DNA of 64,000 nucleotides from Corallium rubrum (Eukaryota; Cnidaria; Anthozoa; Scleralcyonacea; Coralliidae): contig OZ035998.1 in assembly GCA_964035015.1 (NCBI GenBank), positions 39,519,559 to 39,583,558 of the forward strand, read 5' to 3'. Shown here one piece after another: positions 33,912 through 44,875 of this stretch. The position numbers and the translations under genes were made by a program. The notes beneath the pieces were generated by a model. The model searched no databases, was not told the DNA's origin, and saw only the letters and a list, made by a program, of their open reading frames with translations. Position 1 is the first letter of the stretch. Each line of letters begins with the position of its first letter.

Positions 33912-33960
33912 GTTTCTCTCTGACGAAGGCCTTCGCTCGAAACGTCGACTACTACGTTCT
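33912..33960 (+). ncRNA. Hammerhead ribozyme-like motif
   Basis: The plus strand reads CTGACGA, a short imperfect stem (GGC/GCT, loop CTTC), then GAAAC and GTC. Position 7 of the core is free, so CTGACGA fits the consensus. Weaker than the candidate at 19748-19800. Likely a tail of a retroelement. Confidence 0.35.
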
Positions 33961-34070
33961 CTGTTTCGACAGTATATTTAACCGCTTACTATGTTTCGAA
34001 TTTCGATTGTTTCAACACTGCCTACGCAACACGCTACTTCTTCTGGACGATGACAATGACAGCATTGTTA

Positions 34071-34164
34071 CTCGGGCTACTGTGGTAGCCGAGTCTCGGT
34101 TTCGCGATTAATTTTTGTTTTCTTGGGGTTGCGATATTGCCCCAACAGGCTTTACGAGACTATA
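34071..34164 (+). repeat. Hairpin-capped dispersed repeat, copy 2
   Basis: Begins CTCGGGCTACTGTGGTAGCC like copies at 20097 and 40634 (inverted). The copy continues after 35031, having been split by the hAT-like element. Confidence 0.75.
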
Positions 34165-34172
34165 TATGCATG

Positions 34173-35030
34173 CAGGGGCGCCGGAAGCTACGTAAGGCGG
34201 CGGGGGCAGCCAAATAAAAAGGGCACTTTTTCTCAGCATTAATTTTTGCACGTGCATAACGGTATAATATAATATAATGAATGACAATGTATTGAGAAAG
34301 AAAATTCAACGATTGAGTTGTACATACTGATGCTACATTCCTATTTACATTTAAGTTAATGAATCGGAAAACACCCGCCAGGTGAAAAAGGCCTGGGCAC
34401 AAGACACAGCTCAACCTCGTTCTCATGCAGAGCGTTTTTGAAATTGGTAAGGTGGGAAAAGGTTCTGGCATCGACTGTTGGATTCGGTATTTTCATTGGT
34501 TGATTGCTTTTCTTAAACATTCCTCGCGAAACATATTTATGCGTAGTTTTGTGCCAGTTGTGATCAAATAGCTTCAATGGGACCGCCAACGGGACAAATA
34601 GGACGGCCATTACAATGAACTTCTCCCACGGGGCTGCCATTACTCAGAATGATTTGGCATACTAAACTAAATTGCTAATTTATTACGCCAAGTATTTTTG
34701 GGTACTGTGACTAGCCGATGCCAAGGCTTTTTCCCACCCTCTAAATTTCAAAAACGCCCTGAGAACGAGGTTGGACATAGCTAACCCAAGGCAAAATTAA
34801 TTTGCTGTCTCTGTGTGGTCTGCAGTAATAAGTTAGCTTGTGAGTCATTTGAAATTTTGAGGTATTAATACAAGAGTCATTTAATACAATAATACAAATG
34901 GCAATTCCTGTAGAAAACATTCCTCTTACAAGAAAGGGCAATTGGTTCCCCCCGTGCTGCCCCCGCGCTGTAAGGGCAGGGGGGGGGGGGGGCAGCTGCC
35001 CCCGCTGCCCCCGTGGCTCCGGCGCCCCTG
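34173..35030. mobile_element. Non-autonomous hAT-like element, 858 bp
   Basis: Termini CAGGGGCGCCGGAAGC and its near complement (GCTCCGGCGCCCCTG) are of hAT type, and TATGCATG (34165-34172 and 35031-35038) is an 8-bp target duplication. Inside are G-rich subterminal blocks (34979-34993) and no transposase. The frames over it have no recognisable domain. Confidence 0.9.
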
Positions 35031-35038
35031 TATGCATG

Positions 35039-35830
35039 ACATGCATGTGACCCACTGCCTTCTTTCTTTTCGATCGAGTGGTTGTTCGAAGTTGGTGGTG
35101 TTTTTGTCAGCTGCTTGCTTGGAAGTGTTTAAAGTCAGTTATGTGGCTGGGAAGTATCTTATTCTTGAATACGCTCACAATGCTTACAATTGCACACGCT
35201 GATCGCGGTAGACCTACTCTAATAAAAGATGCCGAGCGATTTCGAAACGGGTTGGTCCGCGATCTCGATATAAACCGTATACTGAAAATGTGTACTCGAT
35301 CAAACTTATACGAAGACTCTCGATATCAATGTTATACAAAAACTCTCGTTTACATGTGTTATTAAATTGTACTGAAAAATGTTGCTCAAGTGCTGTAAAT
35401 CAAAGAACAAAGAACGTTATTGCTAACTTGCAAGTGAAAGGTTAACATACTGTGTTGACATCTTCATCGAGGCTGACATTACCAGAAGGCCTTAAATATT
35501 TAATTGTGTCTTTGAATGCTGTATGGAAATACGTTCAATGTATTGAGGTAACTGCATTATTTGTGATTTGTTTATTTAAACTTGTATTGTTTATTATTGT
35601 ACTGATGTCTTGCAAATAAAAGTCGATGTTATTCAACAGTGTATAGTTTCATCAAGTGTGTATTCATTATCGATCGTTTATGCACAGCCAAATAAATCAG
35701 AAAGCACGTTGCCATCAGATAACCCTGTTTCACTTGAAATCTTACCTGTACGTAGTTCGTATTAATAAATCTTCTTTGTTATATTGTATATATTTTTGTA
35801 ACTTGAGTAATGCTGTCCATTGTGAGCTAA
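35039..35830. other. Continuation of dispersed repeat, no gene
   Basis: 35041-35210 aligns with the inner part of the 40120-40634 repeat (CTTCTTTCTTTTCGA and CAATTGCACACGC-like blocks). The rest shows nothing recognisable. Confidence 0.5.
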
Positions 35831-35868
35831 ACAGCCTGTAAGTAGCCCGATTTTACGCCTAGCGGGCG

Positions 35869-37056
35869 TCTTGTTTGTTTGTTTGTTTGTTTGTTTGTTT
35901 GTGTTTGTTTGTTTGTTGTTTGTTTGTTTGTTTGTTTGTTTGTTTGTTTGTTTGTTTGTTTGTTTGTGTTTGTTTTGTTTGTTTGTTTGTTTGTTTGTTT
36001 GTTTGTTTGTTTGTTTGTTTGTTGTTGTTGTTTGTTGTTGTTGTTTGTTTGTTTGTTTGTTGTTTGTTGTTTGTTGTTTGTTTGTTTGTTGTTTGTTTGT
36101 TTGTTTGTTTGTTTGTTTGTTTGTTTGTTTGTTTGTTTGTTTGTTTGTTTGTTTGTTTGTTTGTTTGTTTGTTTGTTTGTTTGTTTGTTTGTTTGTTTGT
36201 TTGTTTGTTTGTTTGTTTGTTTGTTTGTTTGTTTGTTTGTTTGTTGTTTGTTTGTTTGTTTGTTTGTTTGTTTGTTTGTTTGTTTGTTTGTTTGTTTGTT
36301 TGTTTGTTTGTTTGTTGTTTGTTTGTTTGTTTGTTTGTTTGTTTGTTTGTTTGTTTGTTTGTTTGTTTGTTTGTTTGTTTGTTTGTTTGTTTGTTTGTTT
36401 GTTTGTTTGTTTGTTTGTTTGTTTGTTTGTTTGTTTGTTTGTTTGTTTGTTTGTTTGTTTGTTTGTTTGTTTGTTTGTTTGTTTGTTTGTTTGTTTGTTT
36501 GTTTGTTTGTTTGTTTGTTTGTTTGTTTGTTTGTTTGTTTGTTTGTTTGTTTGTTTGTTTGTTTGTTTGTTTGTTTGTTTGTTTGTTTGTTTGTTTGTTT
36601 GTTTGTTTGTTTGTTTGTTTGTTTGTTTGTTTGTTTGTTTGTTTGTTTGTTTGTTTGTTTGTTTGTTTGTTTGTTTGTTTGTTTGTTTGTTTGTTTGTTT
36701 GTTTGTTTGTTTGTTTGTTTGTTTGTTTGTTTGTTTGTTTGTTTGTTTGTTTGTTTGTTTGTTTGTTTGTTTGTTTGTTTGTTTGTTTGTTTGTTTGTTT
36801 GTTTGTTTGTTTGTTTGTTTGTTTGTTTGTTTGTTTGTTTGTTTGTTTGTTTGTTTGTTTGTTTGTTTGTTTGTTTGTTTGTTTGTTTGTTTGTTTGTTT
36901 GTTTGTTTGTTTGTTTGTTTGTTTGTTTGTTTGTTTGTTTGTTTGTTTGTTTGTTTGTTTGTTTGTTTGTTTGTTTGTTTGTTTGTTTGTTTGTTTGTTT
37001 GTTTGTTTGTTTGTTTGTTTGTTTGTTTGTTTGTTTGTTTGTTTGTTTGTTTGTTT
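35869..37056. repeat. Giant (TTTG)n array, about 1.2 kb
   Basis: About 295 tetranucleotide units. Interruptions (TTG, GTGTTTG, TTTTG) are confined to the first 450 bp, and the last 730 bp are essentially perfect. It starts within a repeat ending GCGGGCGTCTTGTTTG. The long frames across it (CLFV or QTNK repeats) are artefacts of a stop-free unit. Confidence 0.98.
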
Positions 37057-37216
37057 TTGTTTTTTCTTGGGTTTTTTTGTCTTTTCTTGGGTTTTTTTTC
37101 TGACAAAATTAGCCGAATCGAATGCGGGATCAAAGCGCGCCCACTGATAATTGAAGTCGGAAGTAGACCGTGTTTTGCCAGCGGCGGCCATATTGGATGG
37201 CCCCACTTTGAGGATA

Positions 37217-37274
37217 GTCTCCTTCGCAGACCTTCTTATGTTATGAGCCATAAGAAGGTCTGCCAAGGAGACTA
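37217..37274. repeat. Hairpin 1 of 3
   Basis: AGTCTCCTTCGCAGACCTTC pairs with the complement ending AAGGTCTGCCAAGGAGACT; an 8-base loop. Confidence 0.85.
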
Positions 37275-37338
37275 AGATTGTGGTAGTTCCGGATAGGACT
37301 TCAGCTGGTGGTGATGTGCTCCGTTTCCCCCTCATTGC

Positions 37339-37425
37339 AATCTCGTACCCAGAGCCAACGGGGGGTGGGGGGGGGGGGGGGGGGTGGGGGGGGGGTGGAA
37401 GCTGGCTCTGGGTACGAGATTGCCC
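37339..37425. repeat. Hairpin 2 of 3, G-rich loop
   Basis: CAATCTCGTACCCAGAGCC faces GGCTCTGGGTACGAGATTG. The loop is a nearly pure G tract (37361-37396). Confidence 0.88.
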
Positions 37426-37470
37426 AGATTGCAGTCAAGTCCGACCCTCGCTCTATAGTCTACTAAACCC

Positions 37471-37531
37471 TACCCTGGTCCCAGAGGTCCTACGCGGGAG
37501 CGGACGGCGTAGGACCTCTGGGACCAGGGTA
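37471..37531. mobile_element. 61-bp foldback element with 9-bp TSD
   Basis: TACCCTGGTCCCAGAGGTCC and onward is a 25-bp arm mirrored perfectly around an 11-base loop. ACTAAACCC (37462-37470 and 37532-37540) is a 9-bp target duplication. It is close to the smallest size a mobile TIR unit could have. Confidence 0.85.
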
Positions 37532-38119
37532 ACTAAACCCCTGCAAAGGCTGTAATATTAACAAGACGCCTGGTCAGGCGTTCACTCGGGCTACTGCAAA
37601 ATCACAGTGCTATGCAGTGCTAAGGTCTAAAGTCTATTAAACACATTGGTCACAGACAAAAGTCAAAACGCAATCCAATTCTCCGATAGAAAACACAATT
37701 TGCAATAACAAAACACGATTGCCTATATTTATTAACATATTTCCACACATGTACACAGTGTTCATATGTCGAGTCTCTTCAGGTATTAAAGTGGCAGTAC
37801 GATCGAATTTTCACTTTGCGTTTTTTTTAGCCAAAATAGTTCTTATGGTCCTAATATGACTTACCATGTATTTAAAAACGATTTTAGAAAATGTTTTCTA
37901 TCAGAATTCAGGCATCTTTTACGGGCACTTGGCTTGATTTCGAAATTTTTTGGAGCCTGCAATTTCTTAATAGCGGTAGCTCGTTGTGACGTCATCTACT
38001 CAACACTCTGCAAGAAGATTCATACATCCTACTATATACGTACATAGTTTAAACGCGTCTTCCCGACTTATTCTTCGTTTTTACATGTAATAAAGTTTCT
38101 TGAAAAGCAATACAAAATT

Positions 38120-38430
38120 ATGCCACCATCTCCTTGTGTTGCTCAAGGGTGTAGTAACTGCGCTGATCGTAATGCTGGCATTTCGCGTCACCAGAACCCC
38201 AAAACTAAAAAGCGTCTTGTTTGGGTTTATTTTCCGTTAAAACATATCGCGCTAATTTTAACAAACGGGGCGCTTTGTTATTTGCTCTGCGCATTTTGCT
38301 GATCACTGTTTTGAAAGGCGTCACGTAAGGGGCCAAAGGTGCGAGCCTTCGTTGCCTAAACGATGACTTGAACCCGTCAATATGGAAACCAAAAGACCGT
38401 CGTCGAAGAGAAGCCAGCGAAGAGTATTAA
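38120..38430 (+). pseudogene. THAP zinc-finger domain remnant
   Basis: It starts MPPSPCVAQGCSNCADRNAG and continues ISRHQNPKTKKRLVWV, the CxxxC and basic start of a THAP domain. After a frame change the C-terminal half follows (GRFVICSAHFADHCFERR), holding the C and H ligands. A further frame change leads to DLNPSIWKPKDRRRREASEE. At least two frameshifts and stops, so it is dead. THAP domains bind DNA in P and Kolobok transposases. Confidence 0.8.
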
Positions 38431-39142
38431 CTACACAAATTTGTTATGACTCGTGTTTCATTATCGGATCAAATTTAATCACACACGTAGCTAACAATAA
38501 AAATATTGCGTGGACCTTGAAAATTTTATAGGCCGTTAAAGAATTGTTCAGTTCGCAAAATGTGCAATTAAACACCAGAAGGTTAGCAGCGCCGAACGTT
38601 GCACGCACCAGATATGATTCCCTATCTTTCAAGAGGTAAGTTGATTATGTAACCTCAATTTTCCCCCAAACCCCCATAACATGTAATAAACAGTTAGGCG
38701 GAATGAAGAAACCCATACGTACAAGAATGTACAGATGCAAGAGAATACATTGCCGTTTCACAGGTACCCGCCGCCGCTGTAAAATGGCAGTATTCAAATA
38801 ACAATATATATAATGCATGTACAACTACTCAACCAGTGGTCCAGTAATGCAGTATATTTCAATTTTAGGATAGTCTGCTGGAAATCGAAAGAGAAAACAA
38901 ATGCCTGAAAAAGGTCCAGTTATTCAAAACAAATAATAGTTTAAGTAGAAAGACGGCAGTACTATTCAGAGTCAAGCAGTTAGTAGACAGTATAAACATA
39001 AAAATGTTACATATTTATATATTATAATAAAATACAACTATTGGTAAATAGCAAAATACTATGATATGGTTCAGCTTCAGCTACATGTAAATGCATATAC
39101 AGTATGGTGACAATGACTTATTTAGATTTTATCAATTATATT

Positions 39143-39364
39143 CTAGATGTTACATGTAAATACGACAACAAAAGCAAAGAGGGAGTCAATAAGGAAAGTT
39201 TGGATGACTGACGCATGGATGTTGATAGAAGGTTTGCGTCGGACGTCGAACGCCGTGTGTAAAATATATCCGTGGATCATAACAATAAAATGCGTTAGTA
39301 AACAACCGTCGTTGAATCCTGGGTGTTCGGTAATACAGCGAGTTTGATTCTCCTTATCGCCCAA
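39143..39364 (-). pseudogene. P2X7 C-terminal-like domain remnant
   Basis: The frame contains CITEHPGFNDGCLLTH, resembling the C-I-x-HPGF-x-x-x-C-L motif of the cytoplasmic domain of P2X7-like proteins. An acidic serine-rich stretch (SSPSELSSRNSDSESELYAG) is encoded upstream on the same strand near 39700-39780. The assignment rests on one motif. Confidence 0.35.
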
Positions 39365-40089
39365 GCACTGTTAGTTACTTAGTTTTTCTCCGGCACGGCT
39401 CCAGTCTCACAACAGCAACGACACCTTCGAGAGAGCAACACGAACACTTTAATACACCTAGAAAAACATTCGCTTGTTTTGGAAACTACACAACCAATGA
39501 TTCTCTCAATAATAAGATTTTAATAACTACGTACCATATGAATGCACTGGGACTTCACGGTCTAATAAAACGTCTTGAAAATTCCTGCTGTTCTTGTTGT
39601 TCTCTTGTATTCTCCTTCGTATTCTAAAATTATGTGCGCTTCCTCTGGTGCGCTTCTTCCTCATATAGTCATTAGATCGTTGTCAAACACTTCATTGTTG
39701 ACCCCATCCATATCAGCAATGCCCGCATAAAGTTCGCTTTCGCTGTCAGAGTTTCTAGAACTCAACTCGGAAGGTGAAGACGTTTTGAACAAAACAGGTA
39801 TAACAAATCAACAACACGTTCTCTATAGTTTGGCTGGTGTATCGCTCGTTTGCGTTGAGTAGATGACGTCACAAAGTAGTACCGCTGACTGATTTCGCGG
39901 ACTCCAAAAACGCAATGGCGGAGTGATTTTATGCCAAATTATACGACATTTAATCGATGTTTATGCACTCAAATCAACCTTAAAGTTGCTTTTACTCTTA
40001 TATTTGTATAACTTCTAAGCATAAGAAGTGATTAAGCCGCAAAAATCGTTAACGATTTTCGGTCGTACTGCCACTTTAAATATCAACAC

Positions 40090-40634
40090 AACTATCAACG
40101 GCGTGTGCGATTGTAAGTGTATATAATATCAAGATACTTGCCACCGACATTACTGACCAATAGCTATGTTCGTGAACACACAGAACACATCCGAGACAAG
40201 TGATCAGACATCAGGAAAGCAAAGAAAGAATTTCCACAGCGTTCAATATGTCAAGTCTCTTCGCCTTATTACACAGCTTCATGTTTACCTAGAAAGTGTC
40301 ACTTGCAAGTTCGCTTAATGAACGGCGTGTGCGATCGTAAGTGTATATAATAATATCAGGATACTTGCCAGCGACATTACTGCCCAATAACTATGTCTGT
40401 GGACAAACAAAACACATCCGAGACGAGATCATTCACTCACTCAGTCGAAAAGAAAGAAGGCACTGGTCACATGCAGTTAGTCACATGCCTCAGTTTTGCA
40501 AAGTTTATTGGTCAATATCGCCAGTGGCCGCGCGGAGGACTAATAACGCGTCGCAAAAAAATAAAAATAAAAATAAAAATAATAAAAAAAAGAATCGCGA
40601 AACCTAGACTCGGCTACCACAGTAGCCCGAGTAA
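40090..40634 (-). repeat. Hairpin-capped dispersed repeat, copy 3
   Basis: Inverted relative to copies at 20097 and 34071; the hairpin end is at 40612-40634. Two 60-bp internal copies (GGCGTGTGCGATTGTAAGTG at 40099 and 40323) show internal tandem duplication. Confidence 0.7.
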
Positions 40635-40867
40635 TAAACCCCTATATACTGAAGAGCTAAAAAAAAGCTCAAGACGCCTCTGCTGTAACCTGCGATCAGG
40701 CCAGTTGTTAAACTATGGCCTGATACAAATGTCGTTAAAACTTCGTGCAGTACTTCCAGATTTTGGAAGTCGTCCTGATTGGCTATTGCAACAAAGGACT
40801 CGATTGATAAGGTTTAATTGGCTAGCGCGCAAATCTCTACTTCCTGTTATCCTGTAGTCTTAAAAAC

Positions 40868-41040
40868 ATGGCAGGTTGCTTATCAATAGAGGTATTCGAA
40901 GACGTTCTTGAAAAGGTATTAAATATTTTTCAATTAAAAGCTTTAAAACCGGATCAGAAAGAAAGCATTAGACTTTTAGCTGTTGAGCGGCGCGATGTTT
41001 TGGCTGTGTTACCGACTGGTTATGGGAAGAGTATAATTTA
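40868..41040 (+). pseudogene. RecQ-like helicase, fragment 1 (Walker A)
   Basis: ATG at 40868 opens MAGCLSIEVFEDVLEKVLNI, a Q-motif-like segment follows (LKPDQKES), then DVLAVLPTGYGKSIIY with the Walker A lysine. The frame runs into a 9.2-kb transposon at codon 58. The 6-bp duplication AATTTA and the continuation at 50285 (QVLPKIYEEGYKML) show that the exon was split. RecQ-like helicases of this form are multi-copy in cnidarian genomes and may themselves belong to mobile elements. Confidence 0.88.
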
Positions 41041-41059
41041 TACGGTGGTCCACAAGTGC

Positions 41060-41972
41060 AAAACACAAATAAAAAAGTGTGACGACACAAATAAAAGTTT
41101 GACAACACAAATAAAAAAGCACAAAACACAAATAAAAGAAGCGAAAACACAAATAAAAGAAGCGCAAAACACAAATAAAAGAAGCGAAAACACAAATAAA
41201 AGAAGCACAAAACACAAATAAAAGAAGCACAAAACACAAATAAAAGAAGCACAAAACACAAATAAAAGAAGCACAAAACACAAATAAAAGAAGCGAAAAC
41301 ACAAATAAAAAAGCACAAAACACAAATAAAAGAAGCGAAAACACAAATAAAAGAAGCGAAAACACAAATAAAAGAAGCACAAAACACAAATAAAAGAAGC
41401 ACAAAACACAAATAAAAGAAGCACAAAACACAAATAAAAGAAGCACAAAACACAAATAAAAGAAGCACAAAACACAAATAAAAGAAGCGAAAACACAAAT
41501 AAAAAAGCACAAAACACAAATAAAAGAAGCACAAAACACAAATAAAAAAGCACAAAACACAAATAAAAGAAGCACAAAACACAAATAAAAGAAGCACAAA
41601 ACACAAATAAAAAAGCACAAAACACAAATAAAAGAAGCACAAAACACAAATAAAAGAAGCACAAAACACAAATAAAAGAAGCACAAAACACAAATAAAAG
41701 AAGCGAAAACACAAATAAAAAAGCACAAAACACAAATAAAAGAAGCGAAAACACAAATAAAAGAAGTGCAAAACACAAATAAAAGAAGCGAAAACACAAA
41801 TAAAAGAAGCACAAAACACAAATAAAAGAAGCACAAAACACAAATAAAAGAAGCACAAAACACAAATAAAAGCATGACAACACAAATAAAAGAATGACAA
41901 CACAAATAAAAGAAGCGCAAAACACAAATAAAAGAAGTACAAAACACAAATAAAAGAAGCACAAAACACAAC
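41060..41972. repeat. IS3EU left subterminal minisatellite
   Basis: About 43 units of ACACAAATAAAAGAAGCAAA type (17-22 bp, GAAGCACAAA or GAAGCGAAA variants) in one orientation. The inverted counterpart is at 49637-50262. Open frames across both (CFFYLCFVLLLF) are artefacts. Confidence 0.95.
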
Positions 41973-42078
41973 AATGGAAAGATGCATCACGTCATACTAT
42001 ATATATATAACTTTCAAAAGCATTTAATAAAACAATAACAAACTAATTCTGATGGCTATTTAAACACTTGTCAGTTTC

Positions 42079-43236
42079 ATGTCTATGATGGAAGAAGAAG
42101 AAGAGGAAGCTATCCGTTTCTATTTTTTTCGCGGATTTGACTACTCCGCTATTTTGCAGTTTCTTCAGAGATATCATGGGATTACTATGTGCTACAGGAC
42201 GCCGTTAAATCGCCTAAAATGTTACGGTTTAAGACGCCGTGAATGTCAGTTTGACGAAGTACAAGTAAGGCGCTGTATACAGCAAGAGCTTCAAAGTTCA
42301 GGCAGTTTACTCGGATATAGGGCGATGTGGAGAAAATTGCTATTGAAATACAACATACAGGTTCCTAGACATACAGTACAAATTTTACTACACGAACTGG
42401 ATCCAGAAGGATCAGAGCTAAGACGCGCTCATCGATTGAGAAGAAGAAAGTATATTAATCCCGGTCCCAACTTTTGCTGGCACTGTGATGGCTACGATAA
42501 ATTGAAGCCATACGGCTTCCCAATACATGGCTGTATTGATGGGTTTAGTCGTCGTGTTTTGTGGTTATTGGTAACGAAGACCAACAATGACCCTCGAGTT
42601 ATCGGAAAGTTCTTTGTGCAATGTGTTAGACAAAACGAAGGATGCCCGAGACTCATTCGCACAGATCGAGGGACGGAAAACGGTCTCCTGGCTACCAGCC
42701 AGTGCTTCTTGAGAAGAAACGGGAATGATTCTCTTTCCGGTTTCCATGCCCATCGGTATGGGTTATCACACAGCAACCAACGCATAGAAGCATGGTGGTC
42801 TTTCTTTCGAAAATCCTGGTCCAACTGGTGGATCAACTTCTTTAAAGACATGGTAGACAACGGACAATTAGACACAAGTCATGAGTTACAAATGGAATGC
42901 CTTTGGTTCTGTTTTAGTAAGCTTTTACAAAAGGAAGTGGATGAAGTAGTGCAGCAGTGGAACTCTCACTATATCAGGGAATCTGCATACCATACCCAGC
43001 CAGGAATACCAGATCAGCTGTTTTTCCTTCCGGAAACGGTCGGAAAAACAGATCACAAGCTTCCAGTGACGGAGCCTGATGTTGCTCAAGTTGAAAATGA
43101 AATACGAACTGAGAATGTGGACAGTTTGTACGATGAATATTTTAGTGAAGTTGTATTTACACTTGGTATGAGTGAACCAACAAACTGGAATGAAAGCCTA
43201 GCAATGTATCAACAGCTACTGACACTTGCCGAGTAG
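42079..43236 (+). CDS. Integrase-core (IS3-type) transposase, intact
   Basis: A DDE recombinase expected to cut and join the 9.2-kb element's ends. It is 385 aa, single exon. An N-terminal HTH-like region (about 20-55) and an IS3 OrfB-like segment (GYRAMWRKL, VPRHTVQILL) precede the core. Catalytic residues fit D137 (WHCDGY), D196 (RTDRGTEN) and E237 (HSNQRIEAWW), a D-D-40-E spacing. The W-rich region WWSFFRKSWSNWW follows, and the acidic tail has no known domain. ATG at 42079 follows a short 5' leader after the minisatellite. No stop or frameshift, so it may be active. Confidence 0.9.
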   Translation: MSMMEEEEEEAIRFYFFRGFDYSAILQFLQRYHGITMCYRTPLNRLKCYGLRRRECQFDEVQVRRCIQQELQSSGSLLGYRAMWRKLLLKYNIQVPRHTVQILLHELDPEGSELRRAHRLRRRKYINPGPNFCWHCDGYDKLKPYGFPIHGCIDGFSRRVLWLLVTKTNNDPRVIGKFFVQCVRQNEGCPRLIRTDRGTENGLLATSQCFLRRNGNDSLSGFHAHRYGLSHSNQRIEAWWSFFRKSWSNWWINFFKDMVDNGQLDTSHELQMECLWFCFSKLLQKEVDEVVQQWNSHYIRESAYHTQPGIPDQLFFLPETVGKTDHKLPVTEPDVAQVENEIRTENVDSLYDEYFSEVVFTLGMSEPTNWNESLAMYQQLLTLAE

Positions 43237-43933
43237 AAATATTAAATTAAGACAAATTGTACCTTGATATCACATCCAATAGCACAAAGTAAACAAAACT
43301 AATTTAACAGTTTCATACCCATATTTCCTCTGTTAAGCCCTTTACTGATAACCCCCATGCATTAAGCGAAAGATAAAGATAATACCACCAGCTACGCAGG
43401 CTCTATCAACCCTTTTAACCACCTCCTCCCCTCCCCCTTGCCGCCCTCCCCCAAGTAAAAACGTATATTTTCTGTTTAAAATTACTTTCATTAGTAGAAA
43501 ATCGGTTGCAGTTTTTTTAGATTTCAGGTTTTTCTTACTCTGACTTTGAAAATGTAAATAACCCCCCACCCCCTATTAGAATGCCCTACTTGAAGGCCTA
43601 AATTTAATATGCTGGGGGTTAGGGTTAATAGAGGAGATACTGTAACAAATAATTAAATATATGGGCAATTATTCTGGATATTTTACATCAAGGACATTAC
43701 TTTTCATAGGGCATATGTATAACAGTTTAAATTGTGGCTACCATGCACAGATAGCCTTCATACAGGCATTCCAGCCGAAAAGGTGTGGAACATCTGAATG
43801 CAGGTTATGCACAGGTAGTGGCTAGCACATTTTTTATACTAATCATGTTTATACTAACCCTTGAGTAAACACTACAAACGTATAAATTCACCATATCATA
43901 ATACCTGGCAAAATTCCATATACAGTAGTTATT
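43237..43933. other. 3' flank of the transposase, no gene
   Basis: No exon or repeat recognised apart from short C-rich tracts near 43425-43455 and 43560-43575. Confidence 0.4.
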
Positions 43934-44602
43934 ACAGGTAAACTACGTCAAGTGTTCCTTTTAGTTCCAAACTTGATTGCAATTGACTTCCATTGCAAAT
44001 TTGCAAACTTTCTTGCAAATTTCCAATCAAATTGCAATCATTGTTCCTATATAGGAAATTCACTTCCTATTAAAAGTTCCTAACTTCCTGTTTTGTGTAA
44101 AACTGTCTTTTATTATGTTTTTGCTTTCAAAATGTTGCTGCCATAAATAAAAATTACAAGGCTCTACTTCTAATTTATTGTTCGAAGAAGCAAATCTAAA
44201 ACTCAAACATATTCTACTTGCATGGAAGCCCAGAACTTTAATTCGGTGCAAAAAAAAATCGATGAAAAAAGGACTTTATTTTCCTATTTCCGTCTTTCCT
44301 AAAAAGTTAAATTTGGAGATGGGAGATTTCAGGGATCGTCGGAGATGTGTTGGAAGCGTCAGCTGGACATACATCTCCGACGATCCCCGAAATCTCTGAT
44401 CTCCGAAATAAAGAACCTCTGCGGAGGAGAGAGAAATTAGGCCGAAGCGAAGGCGCGCGAGCAATTGCAAAGGTGGGTGTGGGCCGAGGATGATCTGAGG
44501 CGTGCGGTGGACGATACTCTGCTGCCGTTCTCTGGACAAATTCGCGGTTCTCTGGTCATGGCCTCTGGGTCTGGCAGGCAGCGACGATAGTTTGCTCGAA
44601 GT

Positions 44603-44817
44603 CAGGGCCGTATTAAGGCGGGGGCGGATGGGGCGGCAGCTCCAGTCCAAGAGAGAAATAGGCCCTTCTTTTGAGGGACAATATTAAATTTCTGAGTAAT
44701 AAATATAGTAAACACTAAACAAATAATCTCATAGCGTGAATAAGCGCCAATATCATTGTGCCAAAACACAAAAATCAAATTATTCTGTGGTCCTGGGCCC
44801 CTAGCTATAGCCTGTTT
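44603..44817. mobile_element. hAT-like small element or fragment
   Basis: It begins CAGGGCCGTATTAAGGCGGG and ends with CCCCTAGCTATAGCCTG; the ends are weakly complementary and of the type seen in hAT MITEs. No matching target duplication, so tentative. Confidence 0.35.
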
Positions 44818-44875
44818 AGTTCGACCCGGGCAAAAACGGAGCAAGAGACTGGTGTGATCGAGTGCTGAGCGTACA

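Larger units (their letters stand above)
37790..40075. mobile_element. Kolobok-like TTAA element, 2.3 kb, decayed
   Basis: Termini AGTGGCAGTACGATCG and its complement are flanked by TTAA on both sides (37786-37789 and 40076-40079). The arms extend inward with divergence to a TGACGTCA octamer on each side (37987-37994 and 39864-39871). A THAP-domain remnant lies inside (38120-38430), which fits Kolobok, whose transposases carry THAP domains and use TTAA targets. A P2X7-like remnant is on the other strand. No intact transposase is present. Confidence 0.78.

Noticed and set aside
35827-37335. Long open frames (up to 502 codons) over the TTTG array on both strands
   Set aside because: A tetranucleotide without stops is open in all frames; the products are pure QTNK or CLFV repeats with no conserved flank.
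34071-40634. A single large element bounded by the inverted CTCGGGCTACTG ends
   Set aside because: The ends are hairpin-capped repeats whose internal sequence is shared copy by copy (also at 20097), so these are separate insertions, not TIRs of one unit.
40968-41990. 340-codon minus-strand frame rich in CFFYLCF, and its relatives at 49623-50376
   Set aside because: They are translations of the IS3EU minisatellite; the frame exists in several registers and is not a membrane protein gene.
42492-42875. Minus-strand frames under the transposase
   Set aside because: Shadows of 42079-43236, which has clear DDE motifs on the plus strand.
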